64,000 nucleotides of DNA from Amyelois transitella (Eukaryota; Arthropoda; Insecta; Lepidoptera; Pyralidae). Shown here in pieces: positions 1-14,695 of the stretch. The DNA lies in NCBI RefSeq assembly GCF_032362555.1, contig NC_083507.1, positions 3,599,001 through 3,663,000 of the forward strand. The letters run 5' to 3'. The notes under the pieces are model-generated. The model did not search any database. It worked only from the letters and a program-made list of their open reading frames with translations, and was not told the origin of the DNA. Both the position numbers and the translations under genes were made by a program. Positions within the stretch are counted from its first letter, which is position 1, and each line of letters starts with the position of its first letter.

Positions 1-94
1 ATATAAAATCATAATTACATATCATAACATATTTACACATCACAGCCCATAGCTATAGACAAAACCAATAATTAAAAGACCCGCGCGACGCCAT

Positions 95-176
95 TTTTAT
101 CGCGCGAAAAACTATCGGTGTCCCTTTTCACGCCATAATACTCGTAAGAAGCGAAACAGCGATAGCTTTTCGCGTG
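95..176. repeat. GC-rich fold-back repeat, copy 1
   Basis: The left arm (TTATCGCGCGAAAA followed by CTATCG) is repeated in inverted form at the right end (CGATAGCTTTTCGCG). The whole unit resembles the reverse complement of a second copy at 23701-23772 in a Pgk intron. This suggests a small fold-back (MITE-like) family. No coding capacity is seen. Confidence 0.55.
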
Positions 177-213
177 TTAGAGCGGCCTCGCGCGCTCTGT
201 GCTTCGGTGGCAG

Positions 214-276
214 GATGGCTTAATAATGAAGTTCGTACTTAGAAATAGTGACAGGTTTTTAGCTTATCGCCTGGAA
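214..276 (-). repeat. Fragment of the main SINE family
   Basis: On the minus strand this keeps the middle of the SINE: the 'aggcgat...ctgtcacta' segment and the 'attaagcca' segment. It is diverged and truncated at both ends. Confidence 0.5.
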
Positions 277-2704
277 AAAGTATCCAAATCAGCATAGGAA
301 GAGAAGCAGCTGGCACACACTATGTTTCCTTAAAATTTTTAAGTCTTTTGAATTATAAAATAATTTACCTTTGGATCTACTTGCTACTACCATAATCCAC
401 TAGATTAAGGGTATGCTCAGCTTAACTAATACTTGGGATAGTCGTACGTGCTCCCATTTAATTGATTCAGATGCCGCCCCGGTATCGTCCTCTAATGAAA
501 TAACAATAGCCTGACCAATTTAGAAGAGCCATGGAGTTTTCCTTGCGCAGTTCGTCATTCAATTTGCGTTAGACTAGAGAATTTTCAGCCGGTGTACTCA
601 AATGGAAGTATATTGTACTAAGTTTACTATAGAAGAGATAAAAAACCTTTTATTGCATGTAACTAAAATGCTTATTTTCGAAACTTAAGATACCTATGGT
701 GCAAACCCTGTCTCTTAAAATATCAATTCGTGTTAAAAATGTTTTTATAACTTTGTTTGTAAAAAACACATTTTAAGAAATTTCAGAATCTTCATTGCAA
801 CCAGTAACTTGCATTCCATACAGACAAGACATTCTTTATCAGATTCTCAAATACCTCCCTAAAAAGAGATTAACCAGACCGACTTACTAATGTTTTACAG
901 TAAATTTAAAAGTTTTCAAGTATTGTTACACGGTTTTGTATAAACTGGCATGGGATATTGTTTGTCCCAAAACACCAACAAATTCCAGAGTAAAGTCTAG
1001 TCAATCAAACATACATTTAAAATGTATCTAACCGATGTCTGAACTTTGAAGATGTGTCAAAAAATCTTAGGTCCATAACTAACATATATATATAAACCAC
1101 ATAAGCCAAAATTGCTTATTGTAATACTAAATATAACCAATAATAACAGCGTTCTAAAGCCCCCTTTAGTTGGTGGCTCAACTTGTTTTCTTTTTATAAT
1201 CGCAATATTCAAGGAGTTTTCTTTTTTTCGCTCTCAAGTTTCCTGCAGCGCGGAGCACGATCGTGATTTGAATTAAAACCGTAGGTATAAGTTGGAAATA
1301 TCACCAGTGCGTCCCTGGTTCCGTTGCTAAATTGAATTTGAGCTATACTGGCGAACCAACCCGGCTTTCCTCAAGTTAAATATTATCTTATGCCTACCAT
1401 TTTTACCATATTTGCGTGAACTTCTAAGGGCCGAAGCACGCAGAAGTCAGGCCGCACGGAGAGACCCTTGTAACATCCATCTGTCTAATGAGTTTTGCCT
1501 CATGATTGCCAATATTCTTCGTGGTAAAGATAGATACTTTTAGTATGCATACTTGTATTATACCTGTTGAAAAAAATATTATTATGATTACCGACTATTT
1601 ACTTAGTGAATAATTACAATTCATTCAGCCTATATCCTAGCCTTCCGTAGAAAAAGGCTGCCGCATGACGTGGAGCATATAACAAGACAGGCTCCCGACT
1701 TACTGACGAGTAGCAAGCAAAGTTAACACTGCCGTCACATTTGATGGAATGAAATTGCTTCATATCATTTGAAATTAATGTTTTTGCCAAATACAATTAA
1801 ATATCCCAATGGCAACTTTTCGTCTTTCGATTACACAGAGGTAATCTTTTTAAAGAAAGAAGAATAATATCTGCATTACAAGGCACCTACAGTGCTAGTG
1901 CGCGATGATTCTAGGTGAAAACGCTGTAGGTACAATACATATTTTACCATGTTACAAATATTTAATATCTTCCTGGGAAAGCGAACCTCAATATTTGAGA
2001 GGAATTCTAATAAAAATCAAGCATTAAAATCATGCTCTGCAAACTTGTGATGCAGCTAGAAACGCGGGATTATTGCTTTACAAGTAAAAGAAAAAACGCG
2101 ACGACTGCTTTGAAGAGCTTCTACCTAATGGGGGATGAGCTCCACACCAACATGTGAAGCGAGACGATCGTATACTTACACATATGATGATGTGTGTGTA
2201 ATATTAAAGACAACGGTGGCTTATTTACATGGGTATCGAAGTGTAGGAGAAACAACACAACTGATTTAATTACTAAATAATTTCATTGGTACTTACACCT
2301 ACTTCAATATCGGAGAAATTCAAATTTAACTTAAAATAAGACGACACGAAAAGCTAGAAATTATTCAAAAGGCGAAATTGTACATATGTCACCGCACCGT
2401 CATCCATTTTACACCCAACACTAAATTTGCTAGTTACCCTAGAATAAATCTGAATTGGTCCCCTTACTTCAGACCTGGTTGGTATTCGGCGTTACACTTT
2501 TCGAATACAGATGTCACAACGTCCCCCAAAACATATAAAAAAGGTAGAAGTGAAATAATCAAGTGGGCCACGATTTCTGACTGCTCCTACACACTATGCC
2601 GATGAAACATTATGTGGGTTTTTAACGAACTTAATTAACATCGAATTATATGTGCGACTTATAATCCCGTCACGCTTGATGGTTGAAGTAGGAGCCTTTG
2701 TAAG

Positions 2705-2952
2705 TACATACATAAAATCACGCCTCTTTCCCGGACACTACTTCTTTCCATTTGCCACTGCAATCTTCTTCACTTCATCTTCATTCAAAACTCTCTTCAT
2801 GCAAGCTCTTCAATTTTGAGTACTCTCGAGCTAACCTTTTTGCCAGAAATTGCTTTCATTCATCTTTTCTACATTACCAAACCATATAAGCATACCTTTT
2901 CCTATTCATGTCCCTATACCTTCTTTCACATCACAACATTCCCTTCAAACTA
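2705..2952 (-). mobile_element. LINE 3' fragment (same family as 16926-18231)
   Basis: On the minus strand this matches the last part of the LINE at 17880-18230. Shared parts are the 'aaagaggcgtgattttatg' end with its ATGT-type tail, the 'cttgcatgaagag' segment, the segment coding for the W-F/Y-G-H motif, and the 'gaatgttgtgatgtgaaag' segment. It is broken by indels and stops and is a dead 5'-truncated copy. Confidence 0.75.
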
Positions 2953-3200
2953 TATCTAGAACCTCTCTAAAAACGTATGTGCAGCCATTAGCACCTCAAT
3001 TAATCCATGGCTGGGCTCCATTACCTCGGTTTATCCACGTAAGTGCAGCCCGCACTGTCCCATTAGCAAATACCATTTACATGAGCGACCACGACCGCTG
3101 ATCGATTTATGCTTCATTTTTAGATTAGTTTTAACCCCAGATGCAAAAGAAGGGTGCCATTTTGCCACTTGAAAATAAGAGTTGTGCGTACTTGAATGCC

Positions 3201-3446
3201 GTGTGGTTTTCGGCGCAAATGAAAAAAAAATAGTACAACTCTAAACCTTTACTATGGATGTCGTTATAGGCGACTAAGGATTCGACTCAAGATTCTTCTT
3301 TTAGGCGATGGGCTTGCAGCCTGCCACCGTTTGAATTTCAATTCTATTTTTTAAGCAAAACAGCTGAACGTGGCCTATCTGTCTTTTCAAGACTGTTGGC
3401 TCTGTCTACCCCGCAACGGATAAAGACGTGGTTATATATATGTATG
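3201..3446 (+). repeat. Main SINE family, near full-length copy
   Basis: The order of blocks matches the other long copies: 5' 'gtgtggtt..cggc', 'atggatgtcg', 'ggcgactaagga', 'ttttaggcgatgggc', 'gaatttcaattctat', 'cagctgaacgtggcctat', 'gactgttggctctgtctacc', and a tail ending in 'tatatatgtatg'. It is about 245 bp long. The family occurs at least a dozen times in this window. It has no recognisable tRNA-type promoter boxes, so its RNA origin is unclear to me. Confidence 0.8.
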
Positions 3447-3811
3447 AGAATAAGAACACAACTTGGGGTCACATCAGAATCCCTTTGCATTTGTCGTATC
3501 AAAGTATGGTTCAGTGATTGTGGAGTGGAAATGCAGATATGATTTAAAAAGTTACTTTGCATTTATAATTTAGACTAGATAGTTAGTTTATTTCGAGTGA
3601 AAAGTTGGAATGTCGTCGTCTCTTGAGGACTTAATTTTCACTAGGTACTGCTAACTTTCTCAATCTCAACGTCTTCGTTTTCGAAGCACCTCTTAATAAG
3701 ATATTATGCTTTTGAAGCGTAGGTAAGTATAATTTTTATAACATAATTCTGTTAAATATTATTGACAAATATACAACTTACTGTGCCCTAGGTATTTGCT
3801 CTCGTAGGAAT

Positions 3812-3863
3812 ATCGGAATAAAAAGTGCCATGTATAAACATACATGGTACTTTTTATTCCGAT
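3812..3863. repeat. Near-perfect hairpin
   Basis: An inverted repeat of about 24 bp per arm has a few-base loop and one G-T type mismatch. It lies 7 bases upstream of a second, unrelated perfect hairpin. Confidence 0.9.
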
Positions 3864-3870
3864 TTTCGTT

Positions 3871-3930
3871 TAGTAAACAGGTAGAATATATGTTGGAAAA
3901 ACTTCCAACATATATTCTACCTGTTTACTA
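3871..3930. repeat. Perfect 28-bp hairpin with 4-base loop
   Basis: The arms at 3871-3898 and 3903-3930 are exact reverse complements separated by AAAC. No other feature overlaps. Confidence 0.95.
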
Positions 3931-5328
3931 ATTTTAATCAATTAGTTCAGTAGATTTTGCGTAATACAATAATATTAAAAAAGGATGTCATCAATAGTTA
4001 TTGACTAATAAAAATTTGTGTCACAACCATATTAAAAATACTTTTACACACGTACACAGAACTTCATCATAGCTTTTCAGTATCGAATACGAGATTTCCG
4101 AAGCGATGCTTTCTCCCATGATTCGAATAAATTGATCGAATATGCTGAGAGCTCCCCGGTCTTATCAATCTAAGAAAATGCGGAGTGCAGAAGCAAAACA
4201 AATAAAAGGCTCTCGGATGAGTTTGTAGACTACACGACAAATAATTTAACTCTATAAATAGGTAACTCGGCGGAGATCTTTCCTAAATAATCATTAACTT
4301 TGAAACAAAGTATTTAATTTTTTTTTATCAGTCAAGCTGATCGCTTGCTACGATGTTGACACTACAGATGGCATAGAGAAAATAGGTGTTTTTCATAATT
4401 AAAACCAATCAATTATTTGTAAGGGATTTGTAAGTATTTAAAACGAATAACAATAGTGAAAAGCTGTTACTAAAGTAAACCTCTGGACAAAATAATGAAC
4501 CCTGCCAATGTAAAGATTTACCCAAACCTTAAACTCTTTATCTTGCTTACTATAGAGCATATTGGGGTCAAAGGCATTTAAATTCTCAATATAAAAAAAC
4601 ATACAATTGATGAAATAATTCCTTTAACTTACTGTTGTTCGTTTTCTTTATGTGCCATTATATTGGTGTTCATAAATATAACAACCTAATACTAACAACA
4701 TTAAATACATTATTTAGTAAATTCCTAATAAATTCTAGGAAAAGCTGTAGCCGGTACGGATGCGACTGCATGCTGGCATTTTAACGAGGTCTTCTGGGAA
4801 GTTCATATTGCAAAATAGGGACATTAAAGACTTATATTTCACTTATTTAATTTTTATAAAATATCGCATTTTCTTTTTTAAAGTCTGAGAGAGAATTACC
4901 TTCCTAGTTATTTATAAAAAATGTTTATTATAACACACATACGTTTGTAGTTATGGACGTAAGTTTGAATCGTTAATTTAATAGTTCATAATATGATTTA
5001 GCTAATATTGTTTTGGGTTCCTGCCACCGCGTATTATCTCTCACATTTTTCCTAAAATGTAGATATTACAACCTAAAGCGAGTTCGTTTTCTTTCACGTT
5101 ACCTGCCATCTTAACCCTCGTACGAAACGTAATTCGGAGCTCATTAGATACCCTTCAGCGAGAAACACCTTTATGTGTCTTGGGTCATTGTTACGACACT
5201 TGAAGTGGTTTGCCTCTCCGACAAGGATCTAAATCTCTTCCATTTGTACAGTGCAGGTATGCTGCGTTCTTTTATCCGGATACTTACTAATTTTATGCTT
5301 GTTATTACCTTATTTTATTTGAACATGG

Positions 5329-5374
5329 AATGAATTTTCAGTAGCTACACTAATGAATTTTCAGTAGTTACACG
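5329..5374. repeat. 23-bp tandem duplication
   Basis: Two adjacent 23-base units (5329-5351 and 5352-5374) differ at two positions. It looks like a simple local duplication with no visible function. Confidence 0.85.
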
Positions 5375-6933
5375 TACCTATAGTGTTTGTTCAAAAAGAC
5401 TTAATACATGCAGTCAAAGGGCCTGATGGCGGTGAATAATGCGTTGGGTAACTAAAAACAACTCAAGAGGTTCGACGTGCTTCCGAAAATCTTAATCTTG
5501 TAAGATAGCTTACTAATTTAATACTTATTATTACCTAGCTGTCGTGTTTTTTTTAAAGACAACATTTTAAAATGAAAAATCTGAAAACAGTGCTTATGTC
5601 AACGATGGGAGCGCGTTATTTCCATCAAATATAGCAATGAATCATTAAACAGTAACGGAACCGTAATACCAATGTGGTTCAAATTCCTATTAGAAATCCT
5701 ATCAACATTATGTGAGCATTCCACGACCAATCTACGCAGCGGTGGATCGAGACAGAAATCGAATTTCGTGATAACCTATTGAATGTCGACTGCTTAATAT
5801 AGCTTGGGGCGGTGTATTGTTCCAGGAATGTATTGCATACAGGAAGTAGAAATCAATTATGTAAGTAGGTTAATCTACAACAGAAATTCGGACCTTGTGT
5901 CTCGAAGCGTAGCAGCGGCGGGTTAAACACTCAAAGATATGAAAGTATTACAAAAATAGGTTTTTAAATTTCATCACATTTTTGGATTCGATACAAATCT
6001 TAGTAACAGATAATTCTATACCTCTAAATAGAGTTTTTTATATTTTGAATGTAAGTACCCTTCCGACATAATAATATTCGTTAGTAGGTAGGTACCTACA
6101 TAATTTATACTTGGTCATAGATACAAATCTGGAAGACACGCCATATTAGATGTTATCTACGAGTGCAACTGATAGAAGGAAATCATCAGAAAAAGTGATT
6201 CTGTGGGGGAATTCCGACAGAAATGAAGAATACGACGGGAAGAAAGAGAGAGAGACGAGTAGTGCCTCCTACTACATAACTTATATTGCTGAATGGATGA
6301 CTACAAGGTAGACCACAGATTTGTCCAAGAGACTATAATAAATGCTAAATTTCTCTTAAGTTTAAGTTAAAAAAAAGAATAAATGAATAAATAAAAAATA
6401 AGTGCCAATACCAAACCACACAACAAATAAATCATAATAAAACCGGAAAACGGACCCCGGATTCCAAAACTTGCCCGCGATGGAACAGGGAAACGTACCT
6501 ACCCAATTATTGTCATCGGTAGGAACTGGTGATAAGTCAATTTATTTTGCACCTCCTTATAAAATAGGCACGATTTAAATTTTGCTGTGGGTCCAACGGA
6601 TGAAGCTCTAGAAAACGAATTTTTCGACTTAAAAATAATACATATGTAGGTAGACAACATTTATATAATTAAAAAAATTATACAATTAGACACATTTCTT
6701 CTAAAGGAAATCTTGAAACACCTCTTATACTTTATCATTAATTAGCTTACCCGATATCTCCTTAGCGATGTCCCCAAGGCGTCGTGCTGGCCTGATTTTT
6801 CCACTTTAGCTAATAGACCTAATATTACATCCATTCTTAATTTATTCCGTGCTGGTTTGTTAACGAAGAAAAAAATTATGTGTGTGCTTGCCGTACAGAT
6901 TGTAAAAGTCAATCGAAGAAAAGGCTACACTTG

Positions 6934-6992
6934 GCATTCTTCTTTTAGGCGATGGGCTAGCAAACTGTCACTATTGGAATATCAATTCCAAA
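6934..6992 (+). repeat. Fragment of the main SINE family
   Basis: It keeps the central block 'attcttcttttaggcgatgg' through 'ctgtcactattgga', followed by 'atcaattcc'. Both ends are missing. Confidence 0.6.
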
Positions 6993-7881
6993 AAGCGAAG
7001 TGATGGTTCACCCAACAAAAACGCGCCACCTCTCAAAAGAATATAGGTTTTTCGCAAATCCCACGGAATCTATAGTTTTTCCCGGGATGAAAGGTACCCT
7101 TAAAGGTAAATGAAGTATGTATATCAGTTTATGCCCCATATAAGAACATTATTTTTGTAAACTCGTGAAGAGGTGAGGTATGAAACAAATACTTAGGTAC
7201 TTTTGCATTTATATTAGTTGGGATACTTGGGGCTTGGGGACAGTCGTATTATTTTGATTTCTATTTATATAGGGCTGATGTATAAACAAGATATTCTTAC
7301 TTCAATTTATCACTAGTAAATTAAATAAAAAAATAAACACATAGTAAACTACTAAATTTTTAATCGTATCCAACAAGTTATTCTTAAGCGGCATTCTTAA
7401 ACTCAATCTTAACTAAAATTAATTTCTAAAATATTTCATATCTCTTCATTTCGTATGTCAGATAGAAAAATATGTATAATAATAACAACTGAAAATGCAC
7501 TCATCACTGTGAAATGAAAATATACAAATGGTCTTTAATGAAAATTTTCGAATCTTATGTCCAAGGTGCCACAAATCGGGTGGCTTTAAATCAGTTCGAA
7601 ATCATTGGTGTTTTAGGCTCTCAATATGAAGCCACATAATTTACAGATCACTGCTTCTGCTTATACAAGCCTGAAACAAGTAAAAAACAAAGTATTAATA
7701 TTTTTTGTGAGACATAAACGCTCATGTGTTAATAGATAGGTATAGACATAGCGCCATGTCCAATAGTGATTCAAATTCTATTGCGACCTTGTACCAATGA
7801 TTCTATATCTAGAGCTAGGCTAGTGATCATCTTCGTGTTAACCCCTCACTTAACTCATCCATGATCATGGACCTGTGCATC

Positions 7882-7953
7882 CCAGGCAGAAGGCTGGTGT
7901 GTGGTGAGGATACCCTGAGTGGTATCCTCACCACACACCAGCCTTCTGCCTGG
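7882..7953. repeat. Perfect 33-bp hairpin with 6-base loop
   Basis: The arms at 7882-7914 and 7921-7953 are exact reverse complements around CTGAGT. A smaller 8-bp hairpin (CCTGGTTA/TAACCAGG) follows at 7985-8002. The site lies just beyond the 3' end of the minus-strand WDR5 gene. Confidence 0.95.
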
Positions 7954-8034
7954 TGAGGTGAGGTTACTGATATGGGGAAATCCCCCTGGTTAAATAACCA
8001 GGCAAAACACCAATTATTAATTACAGTACTCTAA

Positions 8035-8040
8035 TTTATT
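8035..8040 (-). promoter_or_regulatory. Candidate poly(A) signal of WDR5
   Basis: TTTATT on the plus strand is AATAAA on the minus strand, about 220 bases beyond the WDR5 stop codon. If used, the 3' UTR would include the SINE fragment at 8108-8213. Confidence 0.45.
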
Positions 8041-8107
8041 AGTTATTTTGTTACAACTCACTACTATTCAATATGACAATATTTAACACAATAAGTTTAC
8101 TTTTAAC

Positions 8108-8213
8108 ATCGTTAAGCCAACAGCTGAAAGTGGCCTGTCAATCTTCATAACTGTTGGCTCTTTCTACCCCACAAGGGATATAGACGCGATTTTATATATG
8201 TATATGTATGTAC
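8108..8213 (+). repeat. 3' half of the main SINE family
   Basis: Begins at 'gttaagcca' and runs through 'cagctgaaagtggcct', 'actgttggctct' and 'ctaccccacaagggatatag' to a 'gcgattttatatatgtat' tail. That tail closely resembles the 3' end of the local LINE. It lies in the probable WDR5 3' UTR on the opposite strand. Confidence 0.8.
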
Positions 8214-8257
8214 TTTGCACACAACAGGACAAAAGAAATACTTACCAAAATAAAATT

Positions 8258-13650
<5,393 letters not shown>

Positions 13651-13964
13651 GTTTCAACTTTAGACGCACTACGTTTTACTTTTTTCGTCACCCACTACAG
13701 TCACTTAAACACAAATAAGAACAGCCTAAATTATATCTTTGATCAAAAAGTTCACGCAATATACCACCAATGCACTGATTCTCATTTAATTCAACGTAGA
13801 TTTTCAACGAACATTCTAAATTCAGGCGTCTCAATGCGTGCATATTTCGCGATGGTAAGAGTAATGCCAACATAAAGAAAAAATATCCCACCCGCCCGGC
13901 CTTCTCATGCCTGTGTCCGCCTGAGTGCCAACATAAAAAATCGACAAAAGGGTGTCACACACCT

Positions 13965-14092
13965 AGCTATCTTCTTTTTCTTGAATTACATCTTCACTTC
14001 TTTTTGTACATGGCCGAGGTGGGATTTGAACCACTACCCTACACGTATTACAAACTTGCACTTTTTAGCCGGGCACCTTAACCGTGCAACGT
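13965..14092 (-). repeat. tRNA-derived SINE or tRNA-like fragment
   Basis: The minus strand shows an A-box-like stretch ('acggttaaggtgcccggc') about 45 bases before a B box ('ggttcaaatcccacc'), followed by an unrelated A-rich tail. The stems of a functional tRNA do not form, so this looks like a tRNA-derived SINE rather than a tRNA gene. It lies 315 bases upstream of the WDR5 start codon. Confidence 0.55.
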
Positions 14093-14455
14093 TTCATTAT
14101 TTATTTATTTTATTTATATATTTATGTGCATCAAGGAAAAAAAGAATAAAACTTACATGAACCTACTGATATTAATAAACGTAAAACGTATATTTCATGT
14201 AATTGGTGAACGAAATAAAAGCGTTAATAGTAAAATAAAATAAAATAAACACACTACAATTGCCTCATATTTCCATAGCAATATATAAAGGTATTAGGAG
14301 GCGAGAACAACGAGCCAAAGTTAAGATTTGCTAGTCTTAACTAATAAAACACAATTTTTCGGAGGAGGTTCACAATTAGAACGTATTTTTGGTATATCTC
14401 CGGTATTTTTATGATTTGAAATTTTTTTTAGTATTTTAAAGAGCAGATTGTTCTT

Positions 14456-14672
14456 ACGATTCCCATGGATGTCTCAAAAAGGTGATTAAGGAATAGGCTT
14501 ATGTACTTGGGATTCCTCTTATCCATATAGCCCATCGCCTGGGCTAGCAACCTATCACTATTTGAACTCAATTCTATCATTAAGCCGAGAATCTGCTCGG
14601 CTTAATGATAGAATTAAGATTCGAGTGTGACCTTTCATTATTTTGATGACTCTTGGCTCTGACGCAGGGGAT
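14456..14672 (+). repeat. Main SINE copy with two local inversions
   Basis: SINE blocks run from 'cccatggatgtctcaaaaag' to 'gactcttggctctgacgcag'. The copy is altered at two places compared with the other copies. At 14528-14546 a reversed copy of the 'aggcgatgggcta' block is inserted beside the original. At 14570-14615 a perfect 20-bp hairpin replaces the 'attctatcattaagcca' part. Confidence 0.75.
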
Positions 14673-14695
14673 GTTATTGAAAATCGTTTATTGAC
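14668..14695 (+). mobile_element. Possible 5' stub of the LINE split by the LTR element
   Basis: The bases just before the LTR element can be read, with a small indel, as the LINE RT segment that should precede the 'DRVRNETD' found straight after it. The element would then have inserted into an existing LINE copy. The match is only about 27 bases and overlaps a SINE end, so it is tentative. Confidence 0.35.

Larger units (their letters stand above)
1..8034. other. Gene-poor repeat-rich intergenic region
   Basis: I see no supportable gene here. The open frames are short, lack homology I recognise and lie over repeats. The stretch holds fragments of the main SINE family (214-276 minus, 3201-3446 plus, 6934-6992 plus), a LINE 3' end on the minus strand (2705-2952), a GC-rich fold-back repeat (95-176), a 23-bp tandem pair (5329-5374) and three long hairpins (3812-3863, 3871-3930, 7882-7953). 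An unrecognised exon or non-coding RNA cannot be excluded. Confidence 0.6.

Noticed and set aside
2378..2605. 75-codon open frame in the left intergenic region
   Set aside because: No recognisable domain, no splice sites in phase, and AT-rich codon use like the surroundings. It is likely a chance open frame.
13965..14092. Functional tRNA gene on the minus strand
   Set aside because: A and B boxes are present, but acceptor and anticodon stems do not pair and an unrelated tail follows. It fits a tRNA-derived SINE. The same reasoning applies to 20736-20806 and 35105-35190.
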